Positions 1 through 9,520 of a DNA stretch of 64,000 bases are shown here, one piece after another. Below the pieces are notes generated by a model. The model saw only the letters and a list, made by a program, of their open reading frames with translations. It was not told the origin of the DNA and ran no database searches. Source of the stretch: Polynucleobacter sp. MWH-Aus1W21. Its GTDB lineage: Bacteria > Pseudomonadota > Gammaproteobacteria > Burkholderiales > Burkholderiaceae. The DNA lies in contig NZ_CP061287.1 in NCBI RefSeq assembly GCF_018687275.1, forward strand, positions 372,001 to 436,000. Reading direction: 5' to 3'. Position 1 is the stretch's first letter; each line of letters starts with the position of its first letter. Position numbers and translations under genes: made by a program.

Positions 1-726
1 GGCACCCGGGCTAGCTGCATCATCGACCCCAGGTAATTGAAAATCAATCCCCGTTTTTTGCACCAAATCTTTGTAGCTAATTGGGGGTGTCATATTGGCT
101 TCGTTGGTATTCTCAATCCAATAAGCCCATGCAGTATTTTTGCTGGGGTCATAAACCAGCTTGAAGAGATGACTCGGTATTGTCACGCGACTTCTGCCGA
201 TGCTACCGCTATTGCCAGTGGATCCGGTAAATACATAAATATCGCCAGCAGCTCTTTTTACGTAGGCGCGAGTGGGCTCCTCAACATTCTTTGCCCAGAT
301 GCCCTGATTGTTTTGTCTTGCCTGGGGCATCATGTTCGCCAACGAGAATGATTGAGCCATGGAGCGTTCATTACTCATATCACCTGCGGGTGCGTTGTGG
401 CCGCGGTCATAGCCGCTGCCGCGGTAATCTGAGAGCAAGGCGCGTTCAGAGAAGGGCAACCTGGCCTCTTCGTAAAACTGATTAGTTCTTCGCGGGTGCG
501 GGACAGAAAATTGTTCTTTGTTAAGTTTCTCTACCGTGTAAATAGGTTTCTTATCTTGAGGGGAGTAGTAAATCGCGAAACCATCAAAGCAGAGATCTCT
601 TCCAGCCTGATTGCTAATGGGTATTTGCTGGCGTGGAAAAAGACCCTTGCAGTCATCAAAGGCTGCAAAAGTAGTTAGTGAGATTGAGAGGGATGCGAGG
701 AACAGCAGGCTGCGTAGAAATTTCAT
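1..726 (-). CDS. DNA/RNA non-specific endonuclease, secreted (3' end cut by window edge)
   Basis: The reading frame is open from ATG at 726 down to base 1 with no stop, so the C-terminus lies outside the window. Residues 1-22 form a signal peptide ending in an Ala-rich site (TTFAA), predicting export to the periplasm or medium. Residues 107-117 read DRGHNAPAGDM, the signature of the beta-beta-alpha-metal nuclease family (Serratia nuclease/NUC1), with His110 as the expected general base. The metal-binding Asn is N131 in LANMMPQ, followed by QNNQGIW at 138-144. The family cuts DNA and RNA without sequence specificity using Mg2+. A role in nutrient scavenging is inference. No partner gene is visible; the upstream 500 bases are non-coding. 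Confidence 0.88.
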   Translation of the reverse strand, partial: MKFLRSLLFLASLSISLTTFAAFDDCKGLFPRQQIPISNQAGRDLCFDGFAIYYSPQDKKPIYTVEKLNKEQFSVPHPRRTNQFYEEARLPFSERALLSDYRGSGYDRGHNAPAGDMSNERSMAQSFSLANMMPQARQNNQGIWAKNVEEPTRAYVKRAAGDIYVFTGSTGNSGSIGRSRVTIPSHLFKLVYDPSKNTAWAYWIENTNEANMTPPISYKDLVQKTGIDFQLPGVDDAASPGA

Positions 727-919
727 GGGTTCTAAGTGTAGGACCTCTTCTAATAGCAAGGCCCACTTTTTATCTAGAGCTAGCTACATGGCTAATAAGA
801 GATCTGGGCAAGATCGGATGTTTTCTGCATCTTAAGTGCCGCCTATAGCCGTATCTCTCACTGTGGATGGCGCATTGCAATAGACTCCCATCCCCTACTA
901 CCCATAGAAAAGGAGAGGC

Positions 920-994
920 ATGAAAACACTAGATGTATGGTTTTTGAGCTTCCATTTTTTTTGGAAAATCACAAAAAAGTCTGGTTTTATGTAA
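920..994 (+). CDS. Possible 24-residue microprotein
   Basis: A very short frame preceded by an excellent purine-rich ribosome binding site (AAGGAGAGG, ending two bases before the ATG). The product begins MKTLDVWFLSF and is rich in aromatic residues with a basic tail (KITKK), so a membrane-associated microprotein is conceivable. Length alone gives no statistical support. It could equally be chance in an AT-rich spacer. No family is recognised. Confidence 0.2.
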   Translation: MKTLDVWFLSFHFFWKITKKSGFM

Positions 995-1133
995 TTTTTT
1001 ATAGAGTGAAATTAGCGCCCCCTAACATTTATAAGTACTTGATTTAATTAGCTTATATATGGCTTTTGGGGTGCACATACGGGAGTTTCCTGATTTCTAG
1101 ATGGATAAGTTATGGTTTTTAGCTTCTTTATTC

Positions 1134-1162
1134 TTGACTTGATATAAGAATCTTCTTAGGAT
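1134..1162 (+). promoter_or_regulatory. Candidate sigma-70 promoter for the lytic transglycosylase gene
   Basis: TTGACT at 1134-1139 and TAGGAT at 1157-1162 are separated by exactly 17 bases, about 75 bases upstream of the ATG at 1236. The -35 matches 5 of 6 consensus bases and the -10 matches 4 of 6. Assigned by eye only. Confidence 0.35.
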
Positions 1163-1235
1163 GACCCATGTTTTTTAGATATTGCAATGCAGCATAAAAC
1201 GGCAGTTCAGTTTTTTGAGGTCTTGCAAACAATGA

Positions 1236-2228
1236 ATGAGTAAATGTTTACCTAACAATTTGAGCGATATGCAGAATCCACAGTCAACCATGTTGGCTGC
1301 CAAAGATCTGCTTGCGCATGCCATGGCTCCGGTCTATCGAGTTATTAATGGCTTACTCGTTGTTACTGTATTTATGGTGGTTGGTCTTTGGCTTTCAGGC
1401 AGCGGTACTAACGCTGGTGCTTTCGACTTGGCGCGCGTTCTGGTCCCAGATGAAGCTCGGCACATGGTGTGGAGCAATGGCTTTGGCATGCTCAACCAAT
1501 ATAAGGATGCTAATGAAGTAGCTGCTGCTCCGGCCGCAGATACTGAAATCGCAGCAGTGATCTATAACAAGTCTAAATTTTCAGCTACTACTGGTTTGGT
1601 GAGTGCTAAGCAACAAACAGTTGCTTTGTTAATGCCTTCAGTAGCGCAAATGCAGGTGAAGTCAATTTCTCATTTGTCTGATCGCATTCCAGCCTCGAAG
1701 ATTGATCCCCAGGCTTTGGATAGTAATCTCATGGGTTCCATACAGAACCAACGGGCTGTGGCAGATTTCTTTGAGAAGAAATATAGCCTCGATCGCTCGA
1801 AGATTGAAGAGTATGTTTCCAGTACCATCTTGATTGCCAAAGAAGTCAACATTGATCCAGTCCTTTTGTTGGCAGTGATTTCCGTGGAATCCAATTTCAA
1901 TCCAAATACAAAGAGTCATGCTGGCGCTGAAGGTTTGATGCAGGTAATGACTTCAGTACATAAAGATAAATATGCAATTTTTGGCGGCACCTCTGAGGCT
2001 GTTAAGCCAGAGGTCAATATTCGTGTTGGCGCCTATATCCTGAAGTATCTGATTGCTACAGCTGGTTCATTGCGCAATGGCTTGAAGTACTACGTTGGCG
2101 CCGCTAATGCTGAGGATGATGGAGGTTACGCTGACAAGGTCATGGCAGAAAGAAATCGCCTCATTAGCTTGTGCCAAAACCGCTCAACGAATCGCTTAAC
2201 CTTAAATGGTAAGGACATTCGTTCTTAA
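1236..2228 (+). CDS. Membrane-anchored lytic transglycosylase, SLT domain
   Basis: 330 residues. A single hydrophobic helix at about 36-54 anchors the protein to the inner membrane, with the rest periplasmic. Residues 200-300 form a soluble-lytic-transglycosylase domain: VISVESNFNP at 214-223 carries the catalytic Glu218, and AEGLMQVM at 231-238 is the conserved GLMQ block. The family cleaves peptidoglycan between MurNAc and GlcNAc, leaving 1,6-anhydro ends. The region between the anchor and the domain (55-195) is not recognised. The start is uncertain: ATG codons at 1269 and 1290 are alternatives, and no strong ribosome binding site favours 1236. It is a single gene followed by a terminator. 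Confidence 0.8.
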   Translation: MSKCLPNNLSDMQNPQSTMLAAKDLLAHAMAPVYRVINGLLVVTVFMVVGLWLSGSGTNAGAFDLARVLVPDEARHMVWSNGFGMLNQYKDANEVAAAPAADTEIAAVIYNKSKFSATTGLVSAKQQTVALLMPSVAQMQVKSISHLSDRIPASKIDPQALDSNLMGSIQNQRAVADFFEKKYSLDRSKIEEYVSSTILIAKEVNIDPVLLLAVISVESNFNPNTKSHAGAEGLMQVMTSVHKDKYAIFGGTSEAVKPEVNIRVGAYILKYLIATAGSLRNGLKYYVGAANAEDDGGYADKVMAERNRLISLCQNRSTNRLTLNGKDIRS

Positions 2229-2250
2229 GATTTCAGAATTGCAAAATATA

Positions 2251-2274
2251 AAAAGCCACCCGAGGGTGGCTTTT
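2251..2274. terminator. Bidirectional intrinsic terminator
   Basis: AAAAGCCACC / GGTGGCTTTT forms a 10-bp perfect stem with a CGAG loop. A-tract and T-tract flanks make it usable from both sides. It lies between the converging transglycosylase and FKBP genes. Confidence 0.8.
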
Positions 2275-2297
2275 GCTTTACCGCTGACTAAGATCTC

Positions 2298-2645
2298 TTA
2301 ATTAACGCCGTGTAATTCCACATCAAATACGAGAGTAGCATTAGGGGGAATAACGCCGCCAGCACCGCGTGGTCCGTAGCCCATTTCAGAAGGAATGATC
2401 AAAGTGCGTTTGCCGCCAATTTTCATGCCCGCTACGCCTTCATCCCAGCCCTTAATGACATGCCCAGCACCCAAAGGGAAGCTAAAGAGTTGGCCACGAT
2501 CTAATGAGCTATCAAACTTTTGACCTTTGTGATCAGCAGCCTTTTCGTCGTATAGCCAGCCGGTGTAATGTACGTCCACATGATTACCTGCTGCAGCTTC
2601 TTTGCCTTCGCCAACAACGGTATCGATTTTTTTGAGTTCACTCAT
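2298..2645 (-). CDS. FKBP-type peptidyl-prolyl cis-trans isomerase
   Basis: 115 residues, a single minimal FKBP domain without signal peptide, so cytoplasmic. The family landmarks are present in order: VHYTGWLYD near 25, FDSSLDRG near 44, a central [11 protein letters not shown], and the closing [12 protein letters not shown] strand. The family speeds cis-trans isomerisation of Xaa-Pro bonds during protein folding. It stands alone on the minus strand and converges on the transglycosylase gene across a shared terminator. The client proteins are unknown. Confidence 0.9.
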   Translation of the reverse strand: MSELKKIDTVVGEGKEAAAGNHVDVHYTGWLYDEKAADHKGQKFDSSLDRGQLFSFPLGAGHVIKGWDEGVAGMKIGGKRTLIIPSEMGYGPRGAGGVIPPNATLVFDVELHGVN

Positions 2646-2732
2646 AATGTTTTCCTATTTCACGCAAATTGACTGGCTAGTATATTCTGAGCTTTATCAA
2701 TTCTGATGGCACGCTAACTTTAGTTAAAACGT

Positions 2733-3749
2733 ATGACAAATTATTGGGTAAATTCCGCATATAAGACCCTGGCAATCAGCCCCGATCGCCAGTTGCTGGT
2801 TACAGACGACTTTTTGCGTACATATATGGCAAGGCCTGAGCTCTCGCTAGTGTCGGAATCTTGCCCCGCTGAACGGACCTTGCATCAGCGTTTGATGGAT
2901 AACCCTCGCGATGAAGTGGTTGAAGCAGATATTGCTGCAATGGCTGATGAGGACATTCAGGAGAACTATCGTGTCTGGTTGCGCTACCGGGCGCGCCTGC
3001 TGTCAGCCAGCTCTCTAGAGGCTTTTTATATGAGTCTCTTCAAAGGCGAGGGAGTGGATGTGCCGCCTTTATTTATATCTTTACTGGCCCAAATTTTTAT
3101 CAGACATATTCTTGGCGATGAGGCGCATCCATTAGAGGTGCGCATGGGAGAACTCTTCTTTAGAAATCAGAAAATCACCGTCATTGAAGATGGCATCGTG
3201 ATGGGCGCGGATGAAGAAGTGATTGCACGTAATGCTCAGGCTGGCGATACAGGCAACATCATGGATTTACTAAAGGGTAAGTCGATGACCATGAGATCGG
3301 CTGATCTAGATGTGCTCCATGAAGACAATGCGGATGAGTATTGGTCGCGTAATGAAGATTTTGATTTGGCAGTGCAACTCAATTTTGGGCACGAGCCTAT
3401 TAATCGTTTTTGTCGCGTTTTAGAAAAATGGGTCAAGCACTTTTTAGGTGCCAGTGTGCGCATTACACCAATGCAGCAAATTAGCGATCCCAAATGGTCA
3501 TGGCACGTTGGCTTGGATGCGGCTGCAACTGAAGTTCTGAATAAGCTTTACAACAAAGAGTTGGTTGAGGCAGATGAGCTGCAAAAAGTGATTTGCTTAT
3601 TCCGACTGGACTTTATTGATGAAGCTGCTGTTGCCAAGGCTCAAGCTGGTAAGCCAGTCTATATGGCTATTGCCATGAACGATCAGCAGCAGCTCAAGCT
3701 AAAACCTCAAAATCTATTATTTAACTTGCCGCTAGCAAAAGCTTCTTAA
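2733..3749 (+). CDS. DUF6352 family protein, function unknown
   Basis: 338 residues, soluble, no signal peptide. The N-terminus (YWVNSAYKTLAISPDRQ, then LLVTDDFLRTYMARPEL) and the acidic, Asp/Glu-rich body match my memory of the DUF6352 family found in Burkholderiales; this assignment is from recognition, not a search. No catalytic motif is visible. The gene starts 87 bases from the divergent FKBP gene, and its stop overlaps the stop of the converging MFS gene by 4 bases. Confidence 0.65.
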   Translation: MTNYWVNSAYKTLAISPDRQLLVTDDFLRTYMARPELSLVSESCPAERTLHQRLMDNPRDEVVEADIAAMADEDIQENYRVWLRYRARLLSASSLEAFYMSLFKGEGVDVPPLFISLLAQIFIRHILGDEAHPLEVRMGELFFRNQKITVIEDGIVMGADEEVIARNAQAGDTGNIMDLLKGKSMTMRSADLDVLHEDNADEYWSRNEDFDLAVQLNFGHEPINRFCRVLEKWVKHFLGASVRITPMQQISDPKWSWHVGLDAAATEVLNKLYNKELVEADELQKVICLFRLDFIDEAAVAKAQAGKPVYMAIAMNDQQQLKLKPQNLLFNLPLAKAS

Positions 3750-4942
3750 GCTGGAGTCGCCGACTTTTTACGCTGCTGAGCAAGCCAGTAAAGTGCAAGC
3801 CCAGTAATCACCACGGGAGCCAGTGATCCCCAATTCAGAATGCTCCAACCCTGAGAGGTGACGAGGGCGCCTGAGCCAAAAGAGGTGAAAGCCATGGTGC
3901 CAAAGACGAAGAAGTTAATTGCTGCTTGTGCTTTATCGCGTTCGTTGGGTTGATAGGCAGTCATTGCCAAAGATGTAGCGCCAGTAAATAAAAAGTTCCA
4001 GCCAACGCCAAGTAAAAATAAAGCGATAAAGAATTGATGCAGGTCAGTACCGGTAAGTGCAATGGCGATACAGGCGAAGTTTAGTAGCACTCCGACACCC
4101 ATAATTTTTAATGTCCCAAATCTCTGAATAAGAGAACCTGTAAAAAATCCGGGTGCAAACATTCCAATCACATGCCACTCCAGAACCAAAGCAGTGTCAG
4201 AAAAGGGTAAGCCACAGATCTGCATTGCTAAAGGCGTGGCCGCCATTAATAGATTCATGACCCCATAGCCTAAAGCTGCACCAATAATGGCAACCACAAA
4301 GACGGGTTGACTAAGTATCACGCTTAAGGGTCGCCCATCGGAGAGTGAGTGTTGCGTTTTTAACTCTTGGGGAAAGTGAATGAACTGCATTACAAAGATG
4401 CCGATGAAGCCAGCGATAGAAAGCGTGAGATAGGCGCCCAAAAAGGCTGTATCAAAAAGGTCTCGAGTCCATGAGGCGAGATTGGGCCCGATGACGGCAC
4501 CAAGGATGCCACCAGCAAGAACCCAAGAAACGGCTTTGTCGCGCTGCTTTAGATCTGTGAGTTCTGCTGCAGCAAAGCGATAAAGCTGACCATTAGCGCT
4601 GTAGTAGCCGGCAATAAAAGTACCTATGACCAAAAGCCAAAAGTTTTTACTCACAGCAGCATACGCACATAAAAGAGCGGACAGCATTGCCACTAGAAGG
4701 CCTAGTTGAAAGGAAATCTTGCGGCCAAAATGGTTCTGGGATTTGGCTACGATGGAGGTGGAAAAGGCGCCTCCAACTACATAGCCCATAACTGGCAGGG
4801 TAGCCATCCAACTCACCGGAGCAAGGCTAAGTCCTACGAGTCCGTTAATGGCAATAAAGGTGACATTATTGGTGAGAAATAGCCCCTGACAAATGATCAG
4901 CAGCACCAGGTTTCTATTGAGTAAGGGATGTTTGCTGGTCAT
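3746..4942 (-). CDS. Major facilitator superfamily transporter
   Basis: 398 residues, nearly all hydrophobic, with about 12 predicted membrane helices in two six-helix halves. A loop with KSQNHFGRKIS after helix 2 corresponds to the MFS motif A region. The protein is an inner-membrane secondary carrier. The substrate cannot be read from the sequence, but the overall appearance resembles drug or metabolite exporters. It converges on the DUF6352 gene with overlapping stops and diverges from icd across a 236-base spacer. Confidence 0.8.
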   Translation of the reverse strand: MTSKHPLLNRNLVLLIICQGLFLTNNVTFIAINGLVGLSLAPVSWMATLPVMGYVVGGAFSTSIVAKSQNHFGRKISFQLGLLVAMLSALLCAYAAVSKNFWLLVIGTFIAGYYSANGQLYRFAAAELTDLKQRDKAVSWVLAGGILGAVIGPNLASWTRDLFDTAFLGAYLTLSIAGFIGIFVMQFIHFPQELKTQHSLSDGRPLSVILSQPVFVVAIIGAALGYGVMNLLMAATPLAMQICGLPFSDTALVLEWHVIGMFAPGFFTGSLIQRFGTLKIMGVGVLLNFACIAIALTGTDLHQFFIALFLLGVGWNFLFTGATSLAMTAYQPNERDKAQAAINFFVFGTMAFTSFGSGALVTSQGWSILNWGSLAPVVITGLALYWLAQQRKKSATPA

Positions 4943-5178
4943 GGCTTGCAGTTTACGGTGAATTTGCAGTATCGGTTAGCTCGGTGGATTCCCTTAAATT
5001 GCCCTCTATCGGCCATTTTCGGTGTCAAAACCACCATTTTTGCCAAGTCCAATGATTTAAAATGGAGAACTCGCCTTATTGGCAACAGGTGCGCTAAAAG
5101 CGACTTGCTAAATAAGGATTTGAGAGCGGCAGGGTAAAAACCTGACTCTGTAATTTTTTCAATATTGAGGAAACATTC

Positions 5179-7413
5179 ATGGCTTCAGAGAAATCAAAGA
5201 TTATTTATACGCTGACAGATGAAGCGCCGCTTTTGGCGACTTGCGCATTTCTGCCAATTATTCGTACTTTTACGGCACCTGCTGGCGTAGAGATTGTGAC
5301 GAGCGACATTTCTGTAGCTGCTCGTATCTTGGCTGAGTTTTCTGATTGCCTTACCCCGGAGCAACAAGTTCCTGATAACTTGGGCGCACTCGGCAAGATG
5401 ACTTTATTGCCTGACACCAACATCATTAAGCTGCCAAACATTAGCGCTTCAGTTCCTCAGTTGCTCGCAGCAATTAAAGAGTTGCAATCTAAGGGTTATA
5501 AGATCCCTAATTTCCCTGATGATCCAAAAACGGATGAAGAAAAAGCTATTCGTACCCGCTATTCCAAATGCTTGGGTAGCTCAGTAAACCCTGTATTGCG
5601 CGAAGGTAACTCAGATCGTCGTGCACCACCTGCTGTAAAGCGCTACGCACGTAAAAACCCACATTCCATGGGTGAGTGGAGTCAGGCTTCACGTACACAC
5701 GTCTCTCACATGCATGGCGGCGACTTCTACTCTAGCGAGAAGTCCATGACCATGACTAAAGCTTGTGATGTGAAGATGGACTTGGTAACTAAGAGCGGCA
5801 AGACTATTGTCCTCAAGCCAAAAGTCTCTTTATTGGCTGGCGAAATTATCGACAGCATGTACATGAGTAAAAAAGCACTTTGTGAGTTCTACGAGAAAGA
5901 GATCGAAGACGCTTACAAGACCGGCATGATGTTGTCCTTGCACGTTAAGGCCACCATGATGAAAGTTTCACATCCGATCGTATTTGGTCATGCTGTGAAG
6001 ATTTTCTATAAAGATGCTTTTGCGAAGCATGCTAAGTTATTTGAAGAGTTGGGTGTGAATGCCAATAATGGTATGAGCAGCTTGTACGACAAGATTAAAA
6101 CTTTGCCAGAATCCAAGCGCGAAGAAATTATTCAAGACTTGCACGCTTGCCACGAACATCGTCCAGCTTTGGCGATGGTTGACTCCGCTAAAGGTATTAC
6201 CAACTTACACTCCCCGAGCGATGTTATTGTGGATGCTTCTATGCCTGCCATGATTCGTGTTGGCGGCAAGATGTGGGGCGCGGATGGTCGTTTACATGAC
6301 ACCAAGGCTGTTATCCCAGAAAGTACCTTTGCTCGTATCTATCAAGAAATGATTAATTTCTGTAAGACACACGGCAACTTTGATCCAAAAACTATGGGTA
6401 CAGTACCTAACGTAGGCTTGATGGCTCAACAGGCTGAAGAGTACGGTTCACATGACAAGACTTTTGAAATTCCAGAGGCTGGTGTGGCACGTATCGTTGC
6501 TGATGACGGCACGGTATTGCTTGAGCAAAATGTAGAAGAGGGTGATATCTGGCGCATGTGTCAGGTAAAAGATGCCCCGATTCGTGACTGGGTCAAGTTG
6601 GCCGTTAATCGTGCACGTCTTTCTAATACTCCAGCAGTATTCTGGCTTGATGAGTACCGTCCACATGAGGCGGAGTTGATCAAGAAGGTAAATACTTATC
6701 TTAAAGATTACGACCTGAAGGGTGTTGATATTCAGATCATGTCCCAGACTCGTGCAATGCGTTACACCTTAGAGCGCGTGATTCGTGGCAAGGACACAAT
6801 CTCTGTAACCGGTAATATTTTGCGTGACTACCTTACCGACTTGTTCCCGATTATGGAATTGGGTACTAGCGCAAAGATGTTGTCTATCGTGCCTTTGATG
6901 GCTGGCGGCGGTTTGTTTGAAACTGGTGCAGGAGGTTCTGCTCCAAAGCATGTACAACAACTGGTAGAGGAGAATCACTTGCGCTGGGATTCACTTGGCG
7001 AGTTCTTGGCTTTAGCTGTGTCTCTCGAGGATATCGGTGATAAGACAGGTAACAATAAAGTGAAAATCTTGGCACGCACATTGGATGAGGCGACTGGCAA
7101 GTTATTGGATAACAATAAGTCACCTTCACCACGTACCGGCGAATTGGATAACCGCGGTAGCCAGTTCTACCTAGCAATGTATTGGGCTGAAGCTTTAGCG
7201 GCTCAAACAGAAGATAAGGAATTGCAGGCCTTCTTTGCTCCTTTGGCTAAATCATTGATTGAGAATGAGCAAAAGATTGCAGATGAACTCAAGTCAGTGC
7301 AGGGTAAGCCAGCAGATATCGGTGGTTACTTTGTAGCGGATTCCGAGAAGTGCAAGGCTGTGATGCGCCCAAGCCCAACTTTCAATGCAGCCATCAAGGC
7401 GGCAAGAATTTAA
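5179..7413 (+). CDS. icd: Isocitrate dehydrogenase, NADP-dependent, monomeric type
   Basis: 744 residues, the length of the single-chain IDH class rather than the roughly 415-residue dimeric enzyme. The N-terminus ([15 protein letters not shown]) and internal blocks such as [14 protein letters not shown] (substrate binding) and [20 protein letters not shown] are characteristic. The enzyme oxidatively decarboxylates isocitrate to 2-oxoglutarate with NADP+ in the TCA cycle. A GAGG ribosome binding site precedes the ATG. The gene is monocistronic: a 236-base upstream spacer holds its promoter and a strong terminator follows. Confidence 0.97.
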   Translation: MASEKSKIIYTLTDEAPLLATCAFLPIIRTFTAPAGVEIVTSDISVAARILAEFSDCLTPEQQVPDNLGALGKMTLLPDTNIIKLPNISASVPQLLAAIKELQSKGYKIPNFPDDPKTDEEKAIRTRYSKCLGSSVNPVLREGNSDRRAPPAVKRYARKNPHSMGEWSQASRTHVSHMHGGDFYSSEKSMTMTKACDVKMDLVTKSGKTIVLKPKVSLLAGEIIDSMYMSKKALCEFYEKEIEDAYKTGMMLSLHVKATMMKVSHPIVFGHAVKIFYKDAFAKHAKLFEELGVNANNGMSSLYDKIKTLPESKREEIIQDLHACHEHRPALAMVDSAKGITNLHSPSDVIVDASMPAMIRVGGKMWGADGRLHDTKAVIPESTFARIYQEMINFCKTHGNFDPKTMGTVPNVGLMAQQAEEYGSHDKTFEIPEAGVARIVADDGTVLLEQNVEEGDIWRMCQVKDAPIRDWVKLAVNRARLSNTPAVFWLDEYRPHEAELIKKVNTYLKDYDLKGVDIQIMSQTRAMRYTLERVIRGKDTISVTGNILRDYLTDLFPIMELGTSAKMLSIVPLMAGGGLFETGAGGSAPKHVQQLVEENHLRWDSLGEFLALAVSLEDIGDKTGNNKVKILARTLDEATGKLLDNNKSPSPRTGELDNRGSQFYLAMYWAEALAAQTEDKELQAFFAPLAKSLIENEQKIADELKSVQGKPADIGGYFVADSEKCKAVMRPSPTFNAAIKAARI

Positions 7414-7460
7414 TAGGTAAAAGCGCTAAGTGCCTAATATTGAAATTAGGCTTACCATCG

Positions 7461-7489
7461 AAAGGCAAACCTCCGGGTTTGCCTTTTTA
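7461..7489 (+). terminator. Intrinsic terminator of icd
   Basis: AAAGGCAAAC / GTTTGCCTTT makes a 10-bp perfect stem around a CTCCGG loop and is followed by TTTAA. It lies 48 bases after the icd stop. Confidence 0.85.
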
Positions 7490-7521
7490 ATTTATAAATC
7501 CCTGTTTATTAATTGTGAGCG

Positions 7522-7929
7522 ATGCCAAAGCCTAAAGACCTGATTGAATTGAGTTATCTGAGCGAAGCTGTCTCGGATATGTCTTTTCTTGGCTTAATGC
7601 GTTTGCTAGAGTCAGCGCGTGCATTTAATCAGGCAAATGGCATTACCGGAATTCTCTTGTATGACAACCAGCAGTTTGGCCAGATTATTGAAGGTGATCG
7701 CGCGAGCGTGATGAAGGCCTGGAAGCGCATTCAGGAAGACAGGCGCCATCATCGAGTTGAGCTCTTAGAAATTCGTGAAATTGCAGAACGTAGTTTTCCA
7801 GATTGGTTATTGCGTTTCTATGGCGGCGAAACACTCACTCAAGACTATCCAGCCCTTACACAGATGGTTGGTGGGATGGATAAGCATAGCCTCGCCTTGA
7901 TGAACAGAATGCGTGCCAGTCAGACTTAA
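7522..7929 (+). CDS. BLUF-domain blue-light sensor (stand-alone)
   Basis: 135 residues made almost entirely of one BLUF domain, which binds FAD and senses blue light. The residues expected to contact the flavin are present with the same spacing as in AppA: Tyr12, Asn36, Gln54 and Trp95 (24, 18 and 41 residues apart). ARAFNQANGITGILLY at 32-47, FGQIIEG at 52-58 and FPDW at 92-95 are the family hallmarks. The position equivalent to the AppA switch methionine (two after the Trp) is Leu97. No output domain is fused, so signalling must go through a partner protein. No obvious partner lies beside it, although MsrP follows on the same strand. Confidence 0.9.
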   Translation: MPKPKDLIELSYLSEAVSDMSFLGLMRLLESARAFNQANGITGILLYDNQQFGQIIEGDRASVMKAWKRIQEDRRHHRVELLEIREIAERSFPDWLLRFYGGETLTQDYPALTQMVGGMDKHSLALMNRMRASQT

Positions 7930-7985
7930 GCAAGAAATACTTATCGGTAGCAAAATAGAAGCATTACATTCCTAAGGGGTGCGTT

Positions 7986-8948
7986 ATGCGTTTTATTGAT
8001 AAGACTATTCTTGCGAGTGACATTACTCCACAAGCTGTTTTTGAAAATCGCAGAAATATTATTAAGAAAGCTGCTGCAGGTGGCTTTGGCATGGCCTTGG
8101 CCCCTTGGTTTTCAAGGCAGGCACTTGCAGCATCCCCGGATAAGCTAGCAGCAACGCTGAACCCAGCTTTTGCAGATAAGGATGGACTGACCTCATATAA
8201 ATACGTTACCGGCTATAACAACTTTTATGAATTTGGTACGGGTAAAGAAGATCCCGCAGCCCATGCTGGAAGTTTGCAAACTAGCCCTTGGACAATTTCC
8301 ATAGAAGGATTGGTAAAAAAGCCTCTTACCTTGGATATTGATGCGCTGCTCAAGTTAGCCCCAATAGAAGAGCGTATTTATCGGATGCGCTGCGTTGAGG
8401 GTTGGTCAATGGTCATTCCTTGGGATGGCTACTCACTCTCTAAGTTGATTAATAAAGTAGAGCCGCTGGGATCAGCCAAGTATGTGGAGTTCGTCTCATT
8501 AGCCGATCGCAAGCAAATGCCGGGAGTCAAAAGCAACATTATCGAATGGCCTTATCGCGAAGGCTTGCGCATGGACGAGGCCATGAATCCCCTGACACTT
8601 CTTACCTTAGGTTTATATGGTGAGGTTCTGCCGAAACAGAACGGTGCTCCAGTCCGAATTGTGGTGCCCTGGAAGTATGGCTTTAAAAGCGCCAAGTCCA
8701 TTGTCAAAATTCGTTTTACTGAAGAGATGCCAAAGACAAGCTGGAGTCAGTTTGATGCCAGGGAGTACGGCTTCTACTCCAACGTCAATCCCCAGGTGGA
8801 TCATCCGCGCTGGAGTCAGGCAATGGAGCGTCGTATTGGTGATCCTAAAGGCATGTTCGCCCCCAAGATTAAAACCCAAATGTTTAATGGCTATGGCGAG
8901 CAGGTTGCTAGTATGTATACCGGTATGGATCTGAAGAAGTACTATTAG
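7986..8948 (+). CDS. msrP: Protein-methionine-sulfoxide reductase, molybdopterin subunit MsrP
   Basis: 320 residues. The N-terminus carries a twin-arginine signal ([13 protein letters not shown] at 21-33), so the folded protein with its cofactor is exported to the periplasm. YRMRCVEGW at 132-140 contains Cys136, the ligand of the molybdenum in the sulfite-oxidase fold. The enzyme reduces methionine sulfoxide in periplasmic proteins, receiving electrons from the haem membrane protein MsrQ. In most genomes msrP and msrQ are adjacent. Here msrQ lies about 8 kb downstream on the same strand. The lipocalin gene begins 2 bases after the stop, suggesting a shared transcript. Confidence 0.93.
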   Translation: MRFIDKTILASDITPQAVFENRRNIIKKAAAGGFGMALAPWFSRQALAASPDKLAATLNPAFADKDGLTSYKYVTGYNNFYEFGTGKEDPAAHAGSLQTSPWTISIEGLVKKPLTLDIDALLKLAPIEERIYRMRCVEGWSMVIPWDGYSLSKLINKVEPLGSAKYVEFVSLADRKQMPGVKSNIIEWPYREGLRMDEAMNPLTLLTLGLYGEVLPKQNGAPVRIVVPWKYGFKSAKSIVKIRFTEEMPKTSWSQFDAREYGFYSNVNPQVDHPRWSQAMERRIGDPKGMFAPKIKTQMFNGYGEQVASMYTGMDLKKYY

Positions 8949-8950
8949 TA

Positions 8951-9517
8951 ATGTACAAAATTTATTCAGCATTATTTGGCGTATGTATTTTTATATCCAG
9001 CTTCTGTGCTTATAGCCAGACATCCGATATAGCAGTCAAGACGATTTCCACTCTGGATGTGCCGCGCTATTTGGGCACTTGGTATGAGATTGCAAAGTAT
9101 CCAAACTGGTTCCAGAAGAAGTGCACGAGCAATACAAAAGCAGTTTATTCAGCTAGGGGCGACGGTACTCTTAAAGTCTTGAATAGCTGCAGAACTGCTG
9201 AAGGTGAGGTTTCGGAAGCAGAAGGTACTGCTCGCCAAATAGGGGCAAAGGACTCGCCTAAATTGGAGGTACGTTTTGCTCCAGCCTGGCTATCATTCAT
9301 TCCATTGGTATGGGGTGATTATTGGGTAATTGATCTAGATCCTCAGTATCAAGTGGCGGTGGTAAGTGATCCACGACGTGAATATCTCTGGATTTTGTCG
9401 AGAACACCGCAATTGGATAAAAAAGTTTATGACGAAACGCTGCAGCGCATTCAGGCTCAGCAGTTTGATGTGCGTAAGCTAGAGCTAACAGTCCAAGCTA
9501 CCTCTTTAAAGAATTAA
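8951..9517 (+). CDS. Lipocalin family protein (Blc-like), exported
   Basis: 188 residues. A signal peptide covers about 1-22. GTWYEIAKY at 42-50 is the lipocalin structurally conserved region 1, and YWVIDLD plus YLWILSR downstream match the later strands of bacterial Blc. There is no lipobox cysteine at the signal cleavage site, unlike E. coli Blc, so it may be soluble in the periplasm. Lipocalins bind hydrophobic ligands; in bacteria they are linked to membrane lipid maintenance. Tight spacing to msrP (2 bases) and to the hydrolase downstream (3 bases) suggests an operon. Confidence 0.88.
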   Translation: MYKIYSALFGVCIFISSFCAYSQTSDIAVKTISTLDVPRYLGTWYEIAKYPNWFQKKCTSNTKAVYSARGDGTLKVLNSCRTAEGEVSEAEGTARQIGAKDSPKLEVRFAPAWLSFIPLVWGDYWVIDLDPQYQVAVVSDPRREYLWILSRTPQLDKKVYDETLQRIQAQQFDVRKLELTVQATSLKN

Positions 9518-9520
9518 AGT

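Larger units (their letters stand above)
727..1235. other. Non-coding, AT-rich spacer between nuclease and lytic transglycosylase
   Basis: About 500 bases without a convincing long gene, strongly AT-rich between 940 and 1150. It must hold the promoter of the leftward nuclease gene and one for the rightward transglycosylase gene. It also contains one very short frame with a good ribosome binding site at 920-994, listed separately. No tRNA, clear terminator or repeat was seen. Confidence 0.6.
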
